Assembly: GCF_000284095.1 (NCBI RefSeq)
Contig: NC_017068.1
Location: 2,914,001 to 2,978,000 of the forward strand
Origin: Selenomonas ruminantium subsp. lactilytica TAM6421
Lineage (GTDB): Bacteria; Bacillota; Negativicutes; Selenomonadales; Selenomonadaceae
Direction: 5' to 3'
DNA: 64,000 nucleotides
The notes below the pieces were generated by a model, which saw only the letters and a program-made list of their open reading frames with translations, made no database searches and was not told the origin of the DNA. Positions 1 to 8,068 of this stretch are shown piece after piece (within the stretch, counting starts at the first letter, position 1; the number at the start of each line of letters is the position of its first letter). A program made the position numbers and the translations under genes.

Positions 1-285
1 GTCCATCAGTCGCTTGCCTGGAAAATCGTAACGCACCAGCCCCCAGGCCAGCAACAGCCCAAACACGGCATTGATCAGCGCCGCTGCCAGAGCACAGCCA
101 AAACTGAGCAGATAGCCATGCACCATGCGGTAATCCGTCACCTGCCGGATGAAATCCTGCCCGCTCATATCGCTGGCATAGAGCACGAAAGCACTCAGCG
201 GCAGCAGTACCAGCAAAGACAGATAGAAAAACACGATTCCCATGGTCAGATGGCCCCCTGGTATAACCTGCCCAGTCCTGCCCAT
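1..285 (-). CDS. cysT: Sulfate/thiosulfate ABC transporter permease CysT, N-terminal part
   Basis: This is the start of an inner-membrane permease of the sulfate ABC transporter; 95 codons lie in the window and the rest is beyond the left edge. A hydrophobic first helix is followed by a second membrane segment and the sequence AWGLVRYDFPGKRLMD, which is characteristic of CysT/CysU. The ATG has a GAGGAA ribosome site directly upstream and lies 25 bp after the sulfate-binding protein gene, so the two are co-transcribed. The partner permease and ATPase are expected just outside the window. Family assignment rests on this N-terminal part only. Confidence 0.85.
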   Translation of the reverse strand, partial: MGRTGQVIPGGHLTMGIVFFYLSLLVLLPLSAFVLYASDMSGQDFIRQVTDYRMVHGYLLSFGCALAAALINAVFGLLLAWGLVRYDFPGKRLMD

Positions 286-309
286 AATCATTCCTCCTCA
301 AAAAACTGC

Positions 310-1347
310 TTATTTCTTGTAAATCTGATCGAAGGTGCCGCCATCGGCAAAATGTTCCTTCTGAGCCTTCGTCCAGCCGCCGAACTTGTCATCGATGGTG
401 AAGAGCTTCAGTTCCGGGAACTGTTTCTTATACTTCTCGAAGACAGCCTTGTTGCGGGGACGATAGAAGTTCTTGGCGGCAATCTCCTGCCCTTCCGGCG
501 AATAGAGATAATTGATATAGGCTTCTGCCACCTTGCGGGTACCCTTCTTGTCCACTACCTTGTCCACGATAGCCACAGACGGCTCGGCCAGAATGGAGAT
601 GGACGGTGCCACGATCTCGTAATCCGGGGAATCCTTCAGGGTAATCAGGGCTTCATTTTCCCAGGCAATCAGCACATCCCCCTGACCACGCTGCACAAAG
701 CTCGTCGTTGCGCCACGGGCGCCGGAATCAAGGGCTACCACATTCTGGAAGAGCTTCTTGACGAAGTCCTTTACCTGACCTTCATCGCCGTTGTACTTCT
801 CTTTGGCATATTCCCAGGCCGCCAGATAATTCCAACGGGCACCGCCGGAAGTCTTGGGGTTCGGAGTAACGATCTTCACATCATCACGGACGAGGTCATC
901 CCAGTCATGGATATTCTTGGGATTGCCCTTGCGCACCAGGAATACGATGGTTGAGGTATAGGGCGCAGAATTGTCCGGGAACTTCTTGAGCCAGTCCTTT
1001 TCAATAAGACCAGCCTGAGCGATTTCATCTACATCATAGGCCAAAGCCAGCGTTACCACATCGGCTTCCAGCCCCTCGATGACGGAGCGGGCCTGCTTGC
1101 CGGAACCGCCGTTGGACTGACGGAACTCGATATCCTGACCGCTGGCCTTCTTCCATTCTCCCGTGAATACCTGATTGAACTCCGCATAGAGTTCCCGGGT
1201 GGGATCATAGGACACATTCAGGAACTCACTGGCCGCCTTGCCGTCTTCCCCACCGGCTGCCGACTCATCCCCGCAGCCCGTAAACAGGCCTGCGGCCGCC
1301 ACCAAGCCCAAAGCTAAACTCGCTGCTTTCCACCACTTCTTCATCAT
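310..1347 (-). CDS. sbp: Sulfate-binding lipoprotein of the sulfate ABC transporter
   Basis: Substrate-binding component (345 aa) that captures sulfate, possibly also thiosulfate, outside the inner membrane and delivers it to CysT and its partners. A signal peptide ends in lipobox LFTGC (Cys25), so it is a lipoprotein. Family signatures include [11 protein letters not shown] near residue 45, [11 protein letters not shown] near residue 98 and [16 protein letters not shown] in the middle. Length is normal for Sbp/CysP. GAGGGGG precedes the ATG. The gene is first in an operon with cysT and is preceded by a sulfur-type promoter (1512-1545) and an attenuator leader (1391-1450), which points to control by sulfur supply. 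Confidence 0.92.
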   Translation of the reverse strand: MMKKWWKAASLALGLVAAAGLFTGCGDESAAGGEDGKAASEFLNVSYDPTRELYAEFNQVFTGEWKKASGQDIEFRQSNGGSGKQARSVIEGLEADVVTLALAYDVDEIAQAGLIEKDWLKKFPDNSAPYTSTIVFLVRKGNPKNIHDWDDLVRDDVKIVTPNPKTSGGARWNYLAAWEYAKEKYNGDEGQVKDFVKKLFQNVVALDSGARGATTSFVQRGQGDVLIAWENEALITLKDSPDYEIVAPSISILAEPSVAIVDKVVDKKGTRKVAEAYINYLYSPEGQEIAAKNFYRPRNKAVFEKYKKQFPELKLFTIDDKFGGWTKAQKEHFADGGTFDQIYKK

Positions 1348-1390
1348 AAATTCCCCCTCAAAAATAGATATGATTGCTTATTTATAAAAT

Positions 1391-1450
1391 AAGAGGTTCC
1401 ACAAACGGCCCTGCTGGGCAATCTGTGGAACCTCCAATTTTTTTGGTCAG
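1391..1450 (-). ncRNA. Attenuator leader of sbp-cysT (CTGA-hairpin-AGG family)
   Basis: Read on the minus strand the leader has CTGA (1447-1450), a 4-bp hairpin CCAA/TTGG with an A5 loop, then AGG beginning a long hairpin (AGGTTCCACA paired with TGTGGAACCT) followed by a weak T tract. The same order occurs in seven other leaders in this window with different but complementary hairpin bases. Termination here would shut off sulfate uptake. No ligand or leader peptide is evident. The 3' T tract is poor (TTATTTTAT), so this copy is the weakest terminator of the set. Confidence 0.6.
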
Positions 1451-1511
1451 TTCACTGAACCATGTGCATATGTAACACTTCTTCGCTGTGCTTGCGTTGA
1501 TGATGACATTT

Positions 1512-1545
1512 ATGTTACACTATTACACCTAGCTTGTCAATAGGT
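1512..1545 (-). promoter_or_regulatory. Sulfur-type promoter and operator of sbp
   Basis: A minus-strand promoter with -35 TTGACA (1535-1540), 17-bp spacer and -10 TAACAT (1512-1517). The -35 is embedded in the inverted repeat ACCTA-N9-TAGGT (1527-1545). The spacer carries GGTGTAATAGTG, shared with three other promoters here. An Rrf2-type (CymR/IscR-like) repressor is inferred from the repeat shape and the genes controlled; the regulator gene is not in the window. Confidence 0.7.
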
Positions 1546-2163
1546 TTATATAAAATACTCGATGGTTTTCTCTGGCGTAAGTTTGGTGCGGGTATCAAAG
1601 AGCAGCACCGCCTCCCGTTCATCCAGTGGGCCTAGGGCATAGGGGCCGGCGTCCTCGCGGTTGAAGCAGTCAAAGGGCACGATGCGGTTATAGGACAGGG
1701 GATGTTCCAGCGTGCATTCAATGCCCGCAAAGGGACTTTCCGTCATATAGTAAGGGTCAAAAAGACGTATTTTATCCCCAGCCCTCTGTGTCAGCAGCAC
1801 ATAGTGCTCGCCGTCCATATTCAGGCGGACTACGGCCGCACCGCCCCGGCAAAGGGCATCCACCACCAGGCTGTTCTCCCCCATATACACCGACCTGCCG
1901 GATAGATAGCGGCACTCGATGGGCAGCAGTCCCGCTTCCCCTGCACCGCTGAGCCAGCGGGACAAAAACATCATGGCCATGCGGGAAGTGCCGCTCTTGC
2001 CGGCACCGCCGCCTTTGCCATAGCAATCCAGGGAATAAAGCATGATATTGCGCAGGATTTCCGGCTGTATCTCCTCCCGCTGGAAGAGATAGGACAGTCC
2101 ATTCAGCAGCGAAGTGGGGCCGCAATCATATTCAGATATTTGATAATGCAGAGGATTTTTCAT
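1546..2163 (-). CDS. C39-like papain-fold peptidase or transferase
   Basis: A 205-aa soluble protein with the core of a C39-type cysteine peptidase: YDCGPTS with candidate nucleophile Cys14, DGEHYVLL with His120, and LFDPY with Asp136, in catalytic order. No signal peptide or transporter domain is attached, unlike the peptidase domains of bacteriocin exporters. It is the third gene of a unit with an ATP-grasp ligase (29 bp upstream) and an esterase. GGGAGG precedes the ATG by 9 bp. It may trim or transpeptidate a product made by the ATP-grasp enzyme; the substrate is unknown. The operator of the sbp promoter ends next to its stop codon. Confidence 0.7.
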   Translation of the reverse strand: MKNPLHYQISEYDCGPTSLLNGLSYLFQREEIQPEILRNIMLYSLDCYGKGGGAGKSGTSRMAMMFLSRWLSGAGEAGLLPIECRYLSGRSVYMGENSLVVDALCRGGAAVVRLNMDGEHYVLLTQRAGDKIRLFDPYYMTESPFAGIECTLEHPLSYNRIVPFDCFNREDAGPYALGPLDEREAVLLFDTRTKLTPEKTIEYFI

Positions 2164-2192
2164 GGACTGCAGCCTCCCTTTTTAACCTTTCA

Positions 2193-3431
2193 TCAATACG
2201 CAAAGCAGAAATCAGTTTCCACCGGATAGGCGTCCGCTTCCGGCGCCTGATCCAGCACGTAATGGATGAATTCATCCACAGCCTTCTGGCTGGCCACTTT
2301 GGCCGTATACATCTGATTGCCCATCTGGGGCACCATCATTTCCGGCATGCGCTCACACATGACCATATCCCTGCCATAGCGGTCCATGATTTCCCCATGG
2401 GTATGCACATAATTATGGCAGTCCCGGCGGCTGGCATAGACACAGTAGCAGTGCTGACCGCTGTCGGGGATTTTCCGTATATTGTCCGTAATCATATCCG
2501 CCCAGACCTGATAGACATCCGTGGAATGGGCAAAATTGATCATATCGGGGGTGTAGCCGCCGGCCGGACGCATATTGACCTCCAGCCCCACGAAATCACC
2601 CACTTCGCCGAGGCCTGCCTTGGCCTTGGTCAGGCGGAAGAATTCCAGATGGACAAAACGACTTCTGACGTCAAAGGCCTTGACTGTAGCCCTGCCCACG
2701 CCCTTCAATTCCACCGGGGCATGAGCCGTCGTGTAATAGGACAGATCCAGCTGCTTCAGCACGATGTCCATAACCGAAGGCGGCCAGACCGTCATGGACT
2801 CCAACAAGGGCTTGGAATCCGCATCAATGATGGCATCGTAGGAGCAGATATCACCGGTAATGAACTCCTCCATCACATAGGGCACTGGCAGGTTCTTGGC
2901 AAAGAAATCCTGCAGATCACCGTCATTTTCCAGCTTGAAGGTATCGCAGGCGCCTACCCCCACATCAGGCTTGACGATAACAGGATAATCCACCAGATCG
3001 ATGAACTTCCTCGCCGCTGCGATATCCGTGATCTTATGCAGGCGGGCCGTGGGCACGCCGGCCTTGGCATAGAATTCCTTCATGGCGGACTTGTTCTTGA
3101 TATGGCCCACCTCGTCAAACTGATAGCCCGTGGTCACATGGAAGTCCGTGCGCAGGCGGGCGTCCTGCTCCAGCCAGAACTCATTGTTGGACTCAATCCA
3201 GTCAATCTTCCCGTACTTGAAGGCAAAAAAGGCCACCGCCCGGTACATCTCATTGTAATTGGACAGATCCTGCACAAAATAATATTCCGTCAGGGAAGCC
3301 TTGAGTTCCGCCCGCAGTTCATCATAAGGGCAGTCCCCAATGCCCAGCACATTCACGCCGTTCTTGTGCAGACGGTCACAGAAGTTCCAATAATGCTTGG
3401 GGAAATGCGGAGAAATAAATACAAAGTTCAT
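2193..3431 (-). CDS. ATP-grasp ligase of unknown substrate
   Basis: A 412-aa ATP-grasp protein, a fold that activates a carboxylate with ATP and joins it to an amine or thiol. The preATP-grasp region runs to about residue 110; YPVIVKPDVGVGACDTF (about 148-164) supplies nucleotide-binding lysine and glycine loop; YVMEEFITGDICSYDAI (about 184-200) is the second lobe; GLEVNMRPAGGYTPDM near 280 is the metal-binding end with E/N ligands. Its start overlaps the esterase stop by one base (TGATG), indicating translational coupling, with GGAGG 10 bp upstream. The product is not identifiable; the neighbours suggest a peptide-like or amide product. Confidence 0.8.
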   Translation of the reverse strand: MNFVFISPHFPKHYWNFCDRLHKNGVNVLGIGDCPYDELRAELKASLTEYYFVQDLSNYNEMYRAVAFFAFKYGKIDWIESNNEFWLEQDARLRTDFHVTTGYQFDEVGHIKNKSAMKEFYAKAGVPTARLHKITDIAAARKFIDLVDYPVIVKPDVGVGACDTFKLENDGDLQDFFAKNLPVPYVMEEFITGDICSYDAIIDADSKPLLESMTVWPPSVMDIVLKQLDLSYYTTAHAPVELKGVGRATVKAFDVRSRFVHLEFFRLTKAKAGLGEVGDFVGLEVNMRPAGGYTPDMINFAHSTDVYQVWADMITDNIRKIPDSGQHCYCVYASRRDCHNYVHTHGEIMDRYGRDMVMCERMPEMMVPQMGNQMYTAKVASQKAVDEFIHYVLDQAPEADAYPVETDFCFAY

Positions 3432-4180
3432 CAGCAGTTCGCCTCCAAATCTTTTTCACGCAGCATATAGGGCAAGAAGTAGCGAATCTGTTCCTTCCAC
3501 CAGTACCAGTCATGGTTCACATCATAGCCCCAGAAGTCCACCCAGCCATGGATGCCCTTGGCCCGGAAGATGTCCCCCATTATAGCAGTGGTCCGCCGGC
3601 CTTCATCCTCCCAGGCTCCCTGCCCCACGCAGAGGATAATGGGCTTTTCGTTATACTTCTGGATATAGGGGTGGTCATTAGGCATCTGCGCCAGAAAGTC
3701 CACCGGAGAATTCTGGTAAAGAGTACCATCCAGCCAACCGTCAAAGAAGAAGCGGGCATCATAGACACCGGACAAGGACAAGATGCCGCTAAAGAGTTCC
3801 GGACGACGCAGGAACAGGATAGCTGCATGGAAGCCTCCCAGGCTGCAGCCCGTCACCATGGGCAGAGCGCCACTGCCGTTCTTATCCGCAATAAAGGGCA
3901 GCACCTCTTCCACAATATAATTGTAATAAGCTTCCTGCCGGCCAGACCGCCAGCCCTTGTCTCCCCAGACATTGGACCAGGTTTCCGTATCCACGGTGTC
4001 CACGCAGAAGAGCTGGATTTTGCCGCTGTCGATATAATCGGCCAAGGTGTCAATCATGCCAAAGTTCTCGAAGTTATCGCTCATGGCATCCTGGGTGGGA
4101 AACACCAGCACCGGCGTGCCCCTGTCCCCGTAAAGGCGTATGCTCATATCCCGCTGCAGGCGGTCGCTGTACCAATTCAC
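3431..4180 (-). CDS. Alpha/beta-hydrolase, esterase D type
   Basis: A 249-aa cytoplasmic alpha/beta hydrolase. The nucleophile elbow GCSLGG places the serine at residue 113 and VNHDWYWW places the likely catalytic histidine at 223. YGDRGTPVLVFPT near the N-terminus and the overall length fit the putative-esterase family that includes S-formylglutathione hydrolase and antigen-85-like proteins. It starts a three-gene operon with the ATP-grasp and C39-like genes. The GTG start at 4180 has no good ribosome site, but the N-terminal strand matches the family, so translation may be weak. The true substrate is unknown. Confidence 0.75.
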   Translation of the reverse strand: MNWYSDRLQRDMSIRLYGDRGTPVLVFPTQDAMSDNFENFGMIDTLADYIDSGKIQLFCVDTVDTETWSNVWGDKGWRSGRQEAYYNYIVEEVLPFIADKNGSGALPMVTGCSLGGFHAAILFLRRPELFSGILSLSGVYDARFFFDGWLDGTLYQNSPVDFLAQMPNDHPYIQKYNEKPIILCVGQGAWEDEGRRTTAIMGDIFRAKGIHGWVDFWGYDVNHDWYWWKEQIRYFLPYMLREKDLEANC

Positions 4181-4227
4181 AAACTATTTTACCATATAAT
4201 CATCCCCTTATCAATGGTCAGATAGTC

Positions 4228-4267
4228 AGATATTATCCCCTATGTAATACCTATCTAGTCAATATGT
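4228..4267 (-). promoter_or_regulatory. Promoter region of the esterase/ATP-grasp/C39 unit
   Basis: On the minus strand TTGACT lies inside ACCTA-N9-TATGT (4249-4267), a one-mismatch copy of the inverted repeat seen at the sulfur promoters, with the same 9-bp gap. A -10 of GATAAT is possible at a 19-bp spacing. The conserved GTGTAATAGTG spacer is absent, so this is a weaker member of the set. Confidence 0.45.
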
Positions 4268-4303
4268 TTTATATATTACTGTAAATCTGTAAACTTGTCA
4301 AAG

Positions 4304-4351
4304 AAAAAATCCACCGGATTACGCCATTTGTACGTAATCCAGTGGATTTTT
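4304..4351. terminator. Bidirectional terminator after the cysteine desulfurase gene
   Basis: A near-perfect hairpin (AATCCACTGGATTACG pairing with CGTAATCCGGTGGATT, loop about 9 nt) flanked by runs of A and T on both sides. It closes the mnmA-desulfurase unit and separates it from the esterase promoter. Confidence 0.85.
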
Positions 4352-5469
4352 CAAGCCTTCCCCGCAACCAAGCCTGTCAATATTTTCAGAAACGCCCCAA
4401 TCTCTTCCTCCGTGGTCAGGTGGCTCAGGCTGATGCGCCAGGAGGACAGGGCATTCCGCCTGTCCCCGCTTACTGCGTATACAGCCTTTGAAGGCTGGCC
4501 ATCGGTGGAGCAGGCAGATTTTACCGAAACGCAGACACCCTGCTCAGCCAGCATCTGCTGCATGCGCGTGCCCTTGATGCCCTGCACGCTGACATTCAGG
4601 ATATGGGGCACGGCATCGGCAGGACTGTTTATAACGACAGCAGGATTTTTACCGAGTTCTTGACGCAGTTCTTCGTTTAGTTTCATAACCTGCGCATACC
4701 GCTCCTGCAGGGAGGCCGTTGCTTTCCCCAGCGCCTTTGCCAGGGCCGCCGCCAGCCCCAAGGTGGGCGTGCCGCTACGGTACAGGCTTGCGCCTGCACC
4801 GCCATGGATCAGGGGCGTCAGTTCCAGCGGCCGGCGCTTGAACAACAGGCCGCTGCCATTCAGCCCAAAGAACTTATGGGCTGAGAGACTTACCGTATCG
4901 ATACCGGCAAAGGAAAAGGGAATTTTCCCCATAGCCTGGGTGGCATCCACATGGAGACGGCAGTTTTCGTAATGACTGATAAGTTCTGCAATTTCCTGTA
5001 CCGGCTGGATGGTGCCCAGCTCGCTGTCCACTGCCGTAACAGCTGCCAGGATCGTATCCTCCCGCAGCAGTTCCCGCAGATGTTCCAGCTTGATTTTTCC
5101 ATCCTGACCGATATCCACCAAATCTACCTCATAGCCCTGTTCCTGCAGCCAGGCCAGCGGCCCGCTGACGGAGGCATGCTCCAAGGGTGTGGAGATAATA
5201 TGCTTTCCATGTTTTTGCTGGATATCTGCTATCCCCTTGATGGCCAGATTATTGGCCTCGCTGGCCCCGGAGGTATAGATGATTTCCGCAGGAAATACCG
5301 CCAGCGTCCGGGCAATATCCGCTGTGACCTCAGCCAGCTTCTCCCGGGCCTGCATCCCCAAAGGATGGGCGGAATTGGGATTGCCTGTATAATTCCTTTC
5401 AGTATTGATGAAGGTCTCCAATACCTCAGCATCGGCCGGGCTATTGGCGGCATAGTCCAGATAGATCAT
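4351..5469 (-). CDS. Cysteine desulfurase (NifS/IscS family)
   Basis: PLP enzyme (372 aa) that removes sulfur from L-cysteine as an enzyme-bound persulfide. TSGASEANN (67-75) binds the cofactor, His98 (LEHAS) stacks on it, Lys199 in SAHKF is the Schiff-base lysine and Cys320 in KSACSTDG is the persulfide cysteine. It overlaps mnmA by 4 bp, so the likely role is to hand sulfur to MnmA for tRNA thiolation, as seen for dedicated NifS-like partners of MnmA in Firmicutes. The loop around the catalytic cysteine is short, like group II enzymes. A separate role in Fe-S assembly cannot be excluded; no scaffold gene is adjacent. Confidence 0.9.
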   Translation of the reverse strand: MIYLDYAANSPADAEVLETFINTERNYTGNPNSAHPLGMQAREKLAEVTADIARTLAVFPAEIIYTSGASEANNLAIKGIADIQQKHGKHIISTPLEHASVSGPLAWLQEQGYEVDLVDIGQDGKIKLEHLRELLREDTILAAVTAVDSELGTIQPVQEIAELISHYENCRLHVDATQAMGKIPFSFAGIDTVSLSAHKFFGLNGSGLLFKRRPLELTPLIHGGAGASLYRSGTPTLGLAAALAKALGKATASLQERYAQVMKLNEELRQELGKNPAVVINSPADAVPHILNVSVQGIKGTRMQQMLAEQGVCVSVKSACSTDGQPSKAVYAVSGDRRNALSSWRISLSHLTTEEEIGAFLKILTGLVAGKA

Positions 5470-6575
5470 CCTTCCTGCCTCCCCGCCTCTATAATCGTGC
5501 CGCCGCCCACCACGATATCATCATCGTAGAGCACCACCGACTGGCCAACGGTAATGGCCCGCTGGGGTTCATCAAAAATAAGCTTTATCTTATCTTTACC
5601 TTGCGGGTAAGCCGTAGCCCACTGTTCCTTATGTCTGTACCTGGTCTTGGCCTTTACCCGGATAGCTTCTGCAGGCGGCTCCATGGCAATCCAGTTCATC
5701 TCATCGGCATAGAGGGTATCGGAATATAATGCTTCATTCGGCCCCACAAACACCGTATTGCTTTCCATATCCTTGCCGGTTACATAGAGGGGCCTATCCG
5801 CTGCAATGCCCAGACCTTTGCGCTGGCCGGTGGTATAATGGACGGCACCATGATGCCTGCCCAGCACATTGCCCGCTTCATCTACAATGGGGCCATCCTC
5901 ATATTTCCTGCCGGTATACTGTTCCATAAAGCCCACATAGTCCCCGTCGGGAACGAAGCAGATATCCTGACTGTCATGCTTAGCTGCATTGCAGAAGGCC
6001 AGCCCCTCCGCAATCTTTCTTGTTTCCTCCTTGGGGATATCCCCCAGGGGGAATTGCAGATGAGCCAGCTGTTCCTGAGTCAGCATATACAGGACATAAC
6101 TCTGGTCTTTACTCAGATCAGCAGCCTTTTTCAGCAGGTATCTCTGCCGCCCTTCATCATAGGTAATCCGGGCATAGTGCCCCGTCACCACATAGTAAAG
6201 CCCCTTCTGCTCCGCAAAAGCAAAGAGCCGGTCAAACTTCATGTAGCGGTTGCAGTCAACGCATGGATTGGGAACGCCGCCAGCTTCATAGGTGCGAATA
6301 AACTTTTCGATAATACGTTCCTTGAATTCCATGGTAAAATCCAGCACCTCATAGGGAATGTCCAGCTGAAAGGCCACATCACTGGCATCATCGATATCCC
6401 GCTGAGAACAGCAGGTATGATAATTTCCCAGGCCGATATCACTGTTCCGGTACAGCCGCATGGTGGTGCCCAGACAGCGGTAGCCCTGCTTTGTCATCAG
6501 ATATGCCGCCACCGAACTATCCACCCCGCCGCTCATGGCAATCAGGGCACTGTTCTTATCCTTTATCATTTCCAT
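5466..6575 (-). CDS. mnmA: tRNA-specific 2-thiouridylase MnmA
   Basis: A 369-aa enzyme that places sulfur at C2 of the wobble uridine of Lys, Glu and Gln tRNAs. The PP-loop SGGVDSS (15-21) binds ATP; Cys108 in NPCVDCN and Cys206 in DSQDICFVP are the catalytic pair; DQSYVLYML and the C-terminal barrel are normal for the family. GGAGAG lies 6-7 bp before the ATG. It is the first gene of a two-gene unit with the desulfurase that feeds it. Upstream, an exact ACCTA-N9-TAGGT repeat (6598-6616) suggests control with the sulfur genes. Confidence 0.95.
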   Translation of the reverse strand: MEMIKDKNSALIAMSGGVDSSVAAYLMTKQGYRCLGTTMRLYRNSDIGLGNYHTCCSQRDIDDASDVAFQLDIPYEVLDFTMEFKERIIEKFIRTYEAGGVPNPCVDCNRYMKFDRLFAFAEQKGLYYVVTGHYARITYDEGRQRYLLKKAADLSKDQSYVLYMLTQEQLAHLQFPLGDIPKEETRKIAEGLAFCNAAKHDSQDICFVPDGDYVGFMEQYTGRKYEDGPIVDEAGNVLGRHHGAVHYTTGQRKGLGIAADRPLYVTGKDMESNTVFVGPNEALYSDTLYADEMNWIAMEPPAEAIRVKAKTRYRHKEQWATAYPQGKDKIKLIFDEPQRAITVGQSVVLYDDDIVVGGGTIIEAGRQEG

Positions 6576-6597
6576 TTTATCTCTCCAATATTTATTA

Positions 6598-6616
6598 ACC
6601 TAGCTATTGAGTAGGT
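6598..6616 (-). promoter_or_regulatory. ACCTA-N9-TAGGT operator upstream of mnmA
   Basis: A perfect 5+9+5 inverted repeat, identical in arms and gap to the one at sbp, located about 25 bp before the mnmA start. No TTGACA is embedded here and the -10 is unclear, so the repeat itself, not the promoter, is the shared element. Confidence 0.6.
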
Positions 6617-6670
6617 TTTGTTATTTTATCACCTTTCACAGGTGATTTCAAGCTTAGCCAATACGAAACC

Positions 6671-6724
6671 TTCACAATATCTTCACATTCTCTGCAAGGG
6701 TTCTGCATATTTGGCCGCTATACT
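6671..6724 (+). promoter_or_regulatory. Promoter with tandem TTCACA box (OmpR-family type)
   Basis: Two TTCACA copies start exactly 11 bp apart (6671 and 6682), the spacing of OmpR/PhoB-family direct repeats. They lie just upstream of a promoter with -10 TATACT (6719-6724) and no recognisable -35, as expected for an activated promoter. The response regulator encoded downstream is the obvious candidate. Confidence 0.5.
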
Positions 6725-6766
6725 GTAAGCAGATCAGAAAAACAACCCTTGAGGAGGAATTTGTGT

Positions 6767-7300
6767 ATGACAAACTATATGGAACTTTTGATGACGAATC
6801 AGCCCTGGAATCTCATCGCCTTCATGGTGCTGCCGGTGGCCATGGCCGAACTCATCACCATGGCGGAATTTTTTATTCTGTCCGATGCCCAGGAACATAA
6901 GAGATGGAAGAAACTGAGCCACTATCTGGGCATGGTTTTAGGCGTTTATTTTACCGGGGTGTTCCTGTACCTGGCCACAGCCGTGGTACCGCGGATTGAA
7001 TTCCGTGGCTGGATTGACCTGCTGGCTGTAGGCTTTTATATGCTGGGCGTCATCCCCTTAGGCGCCATTGCCCTGCAGGAAATGGGCATCATCAGCGGAA
7101 CCTTGGATGAAAAAAGAAAGATGCACCGCCATATCGTGCTGTTGGTCACGTTCCTGATTGTCAGCCATGTGGCTATGGTCTTCGGCATGGCAGACCCCGC
7201 ATTAGGTGGTTGGCAGTCCGCCCCCCAGTATGATATGATGAATAGCAATATGAGCGGCATGCATCATATGGATGGCACCGCCCATGGAATGAAGCACTGA
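6767..7300 (+). CDS. Small four-helix membrane protein with Met/His-rich tail
   Basis: Not recognised as a named family. The 177-aa protein has four predicted membrane segments (about 12-38, 52-74, 84-105 and 124-144). Its last 20 residues are rich in Met and His, ending SGMHHMDGTAHGMKH, a composition seen in copper- or other metal-binding tails. The ATG is chosen because GAGGAGG lies 9 bp upstream. It is followed by a response regulator and sensor kinase in the same direction, so it may be the output or accessory sensor of that system. Metal sensing is inference from composition only. Confidence 0.6.
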   Translation: MTNYMELLMTNQPWNLIAFMVLPVAMAELITMAEFFILSDAQEHKRWKKLSHYLGMVLGVYFTGVFLYLATAVVPRIEFRGWIDLLAVGFYMLGVIPLGAIALQEMGIISGTLDEKRKMHRHIVLLVTFLIVSHVAMVFGMADPALGGWQSAPQYDMMNSNMSGMHHMDGTAHGMKH

Positions 7301-7366
7301 TATGGCAACGAAGATGGACTCTTACGGAAATTGAGTCCGTCTTTTGCATATACGGGGGAAAGCAGA

Positions 7367-8068
7367 ATGCAGAAAAAAATATTGCTGGTGGATGATGATT
7401 TGAAGCTATTGGATGTTCTGGAGCCATTTCTCCGCAACGAAGGTTTTGCCACCATGCGGGCCCAGGATGGGCTGGAAGCCCTGACGCTGCTGATGAAGCA
7501 GCCAGACCTCATCGTCCTGGACATCATGATGCCGCATCTGGATGGCAAGGAAGTCTGCCGCCGCATCCGGCAGATCAGCCAGGTTCCCATCATCATGCTG
7601 ACCGCACTGGACGAGGAAGCCGACAAATTGGAAAGCCTGGATTTAGGCGCCGACGATTACATAGCCAAGCCCTTCAGCATGCGGGAACTGGCGGCCAGGA
7701 TACGGGCCGTCCTGCGGCGGGCCTCAGGCCCCCTTGCCGATACGCCGCCTCAGACGCAAAAACTTGCCGCAGGCGGCCTTGTGCTGGACAGCCTGCGGCA
7801 CACGGTGCAGCTGGATGGGAAAATGCTGGAGCTCACCCCTATTGAATTTACCCTGTTGGAGGTATTGATGCGTCATCCGGGGCAGGTGCTGAACCGCCTG
7901 CAGCTGATGGAGCAGAGCCATGGTTTTGCTTTTGATGGCTATGAACGTACCATTGATGCCCATATCCGCAACCTGCGCCGCAAGATTGAGCAGGATACCC
8001 GCAAGCCCACCTATATTTTGACCGTGTATGGCGTGGGCTACCGCTTTGGAGGTGACGCTGATGAATAA
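7367..8068 (+). CDS. OmpR/PhoB-family response regulator
   Basis: A 233-aa two-component regulator. The receiver domain (1-120) has acidic residues Asp9/Asp10, phospho-acceptor Asp52 in VLDIMMP and Lys101 in YIAKPFS. The winged-helix DNA-binding domain (about 140-230) ends with the usual TYILTVYGVGYRFG. The ATG at 7367 has GGGGGA upstream. The stop overlaps the kinase start by 8 bp. Tandem TTCACA boxes upstream of 6767 suggest it controls the preceding membrane-protein gene and thereby its own operon. Confidence 0.92.
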   Translation: MQKKILLVDDDLKLLDVLEPFLRNEGFATMRAQDGLEALTLLMKQPDLIVLDIMMPHLDGKEVCRRIRQISQVPIIMLTALDEEADKLESLDLGADDYIAKPFSMRELAARIRAVLRRASGPLADTPPQTQKLAAGGLVLDSLRHTVQLDGKMLELTPIEFTLLEVLMRHPGQVLNRLQLMEQSHGFAFDGYERTIDAHIRNLRRKIEQDTRKPTYILTVYGVGYRFGGDADE

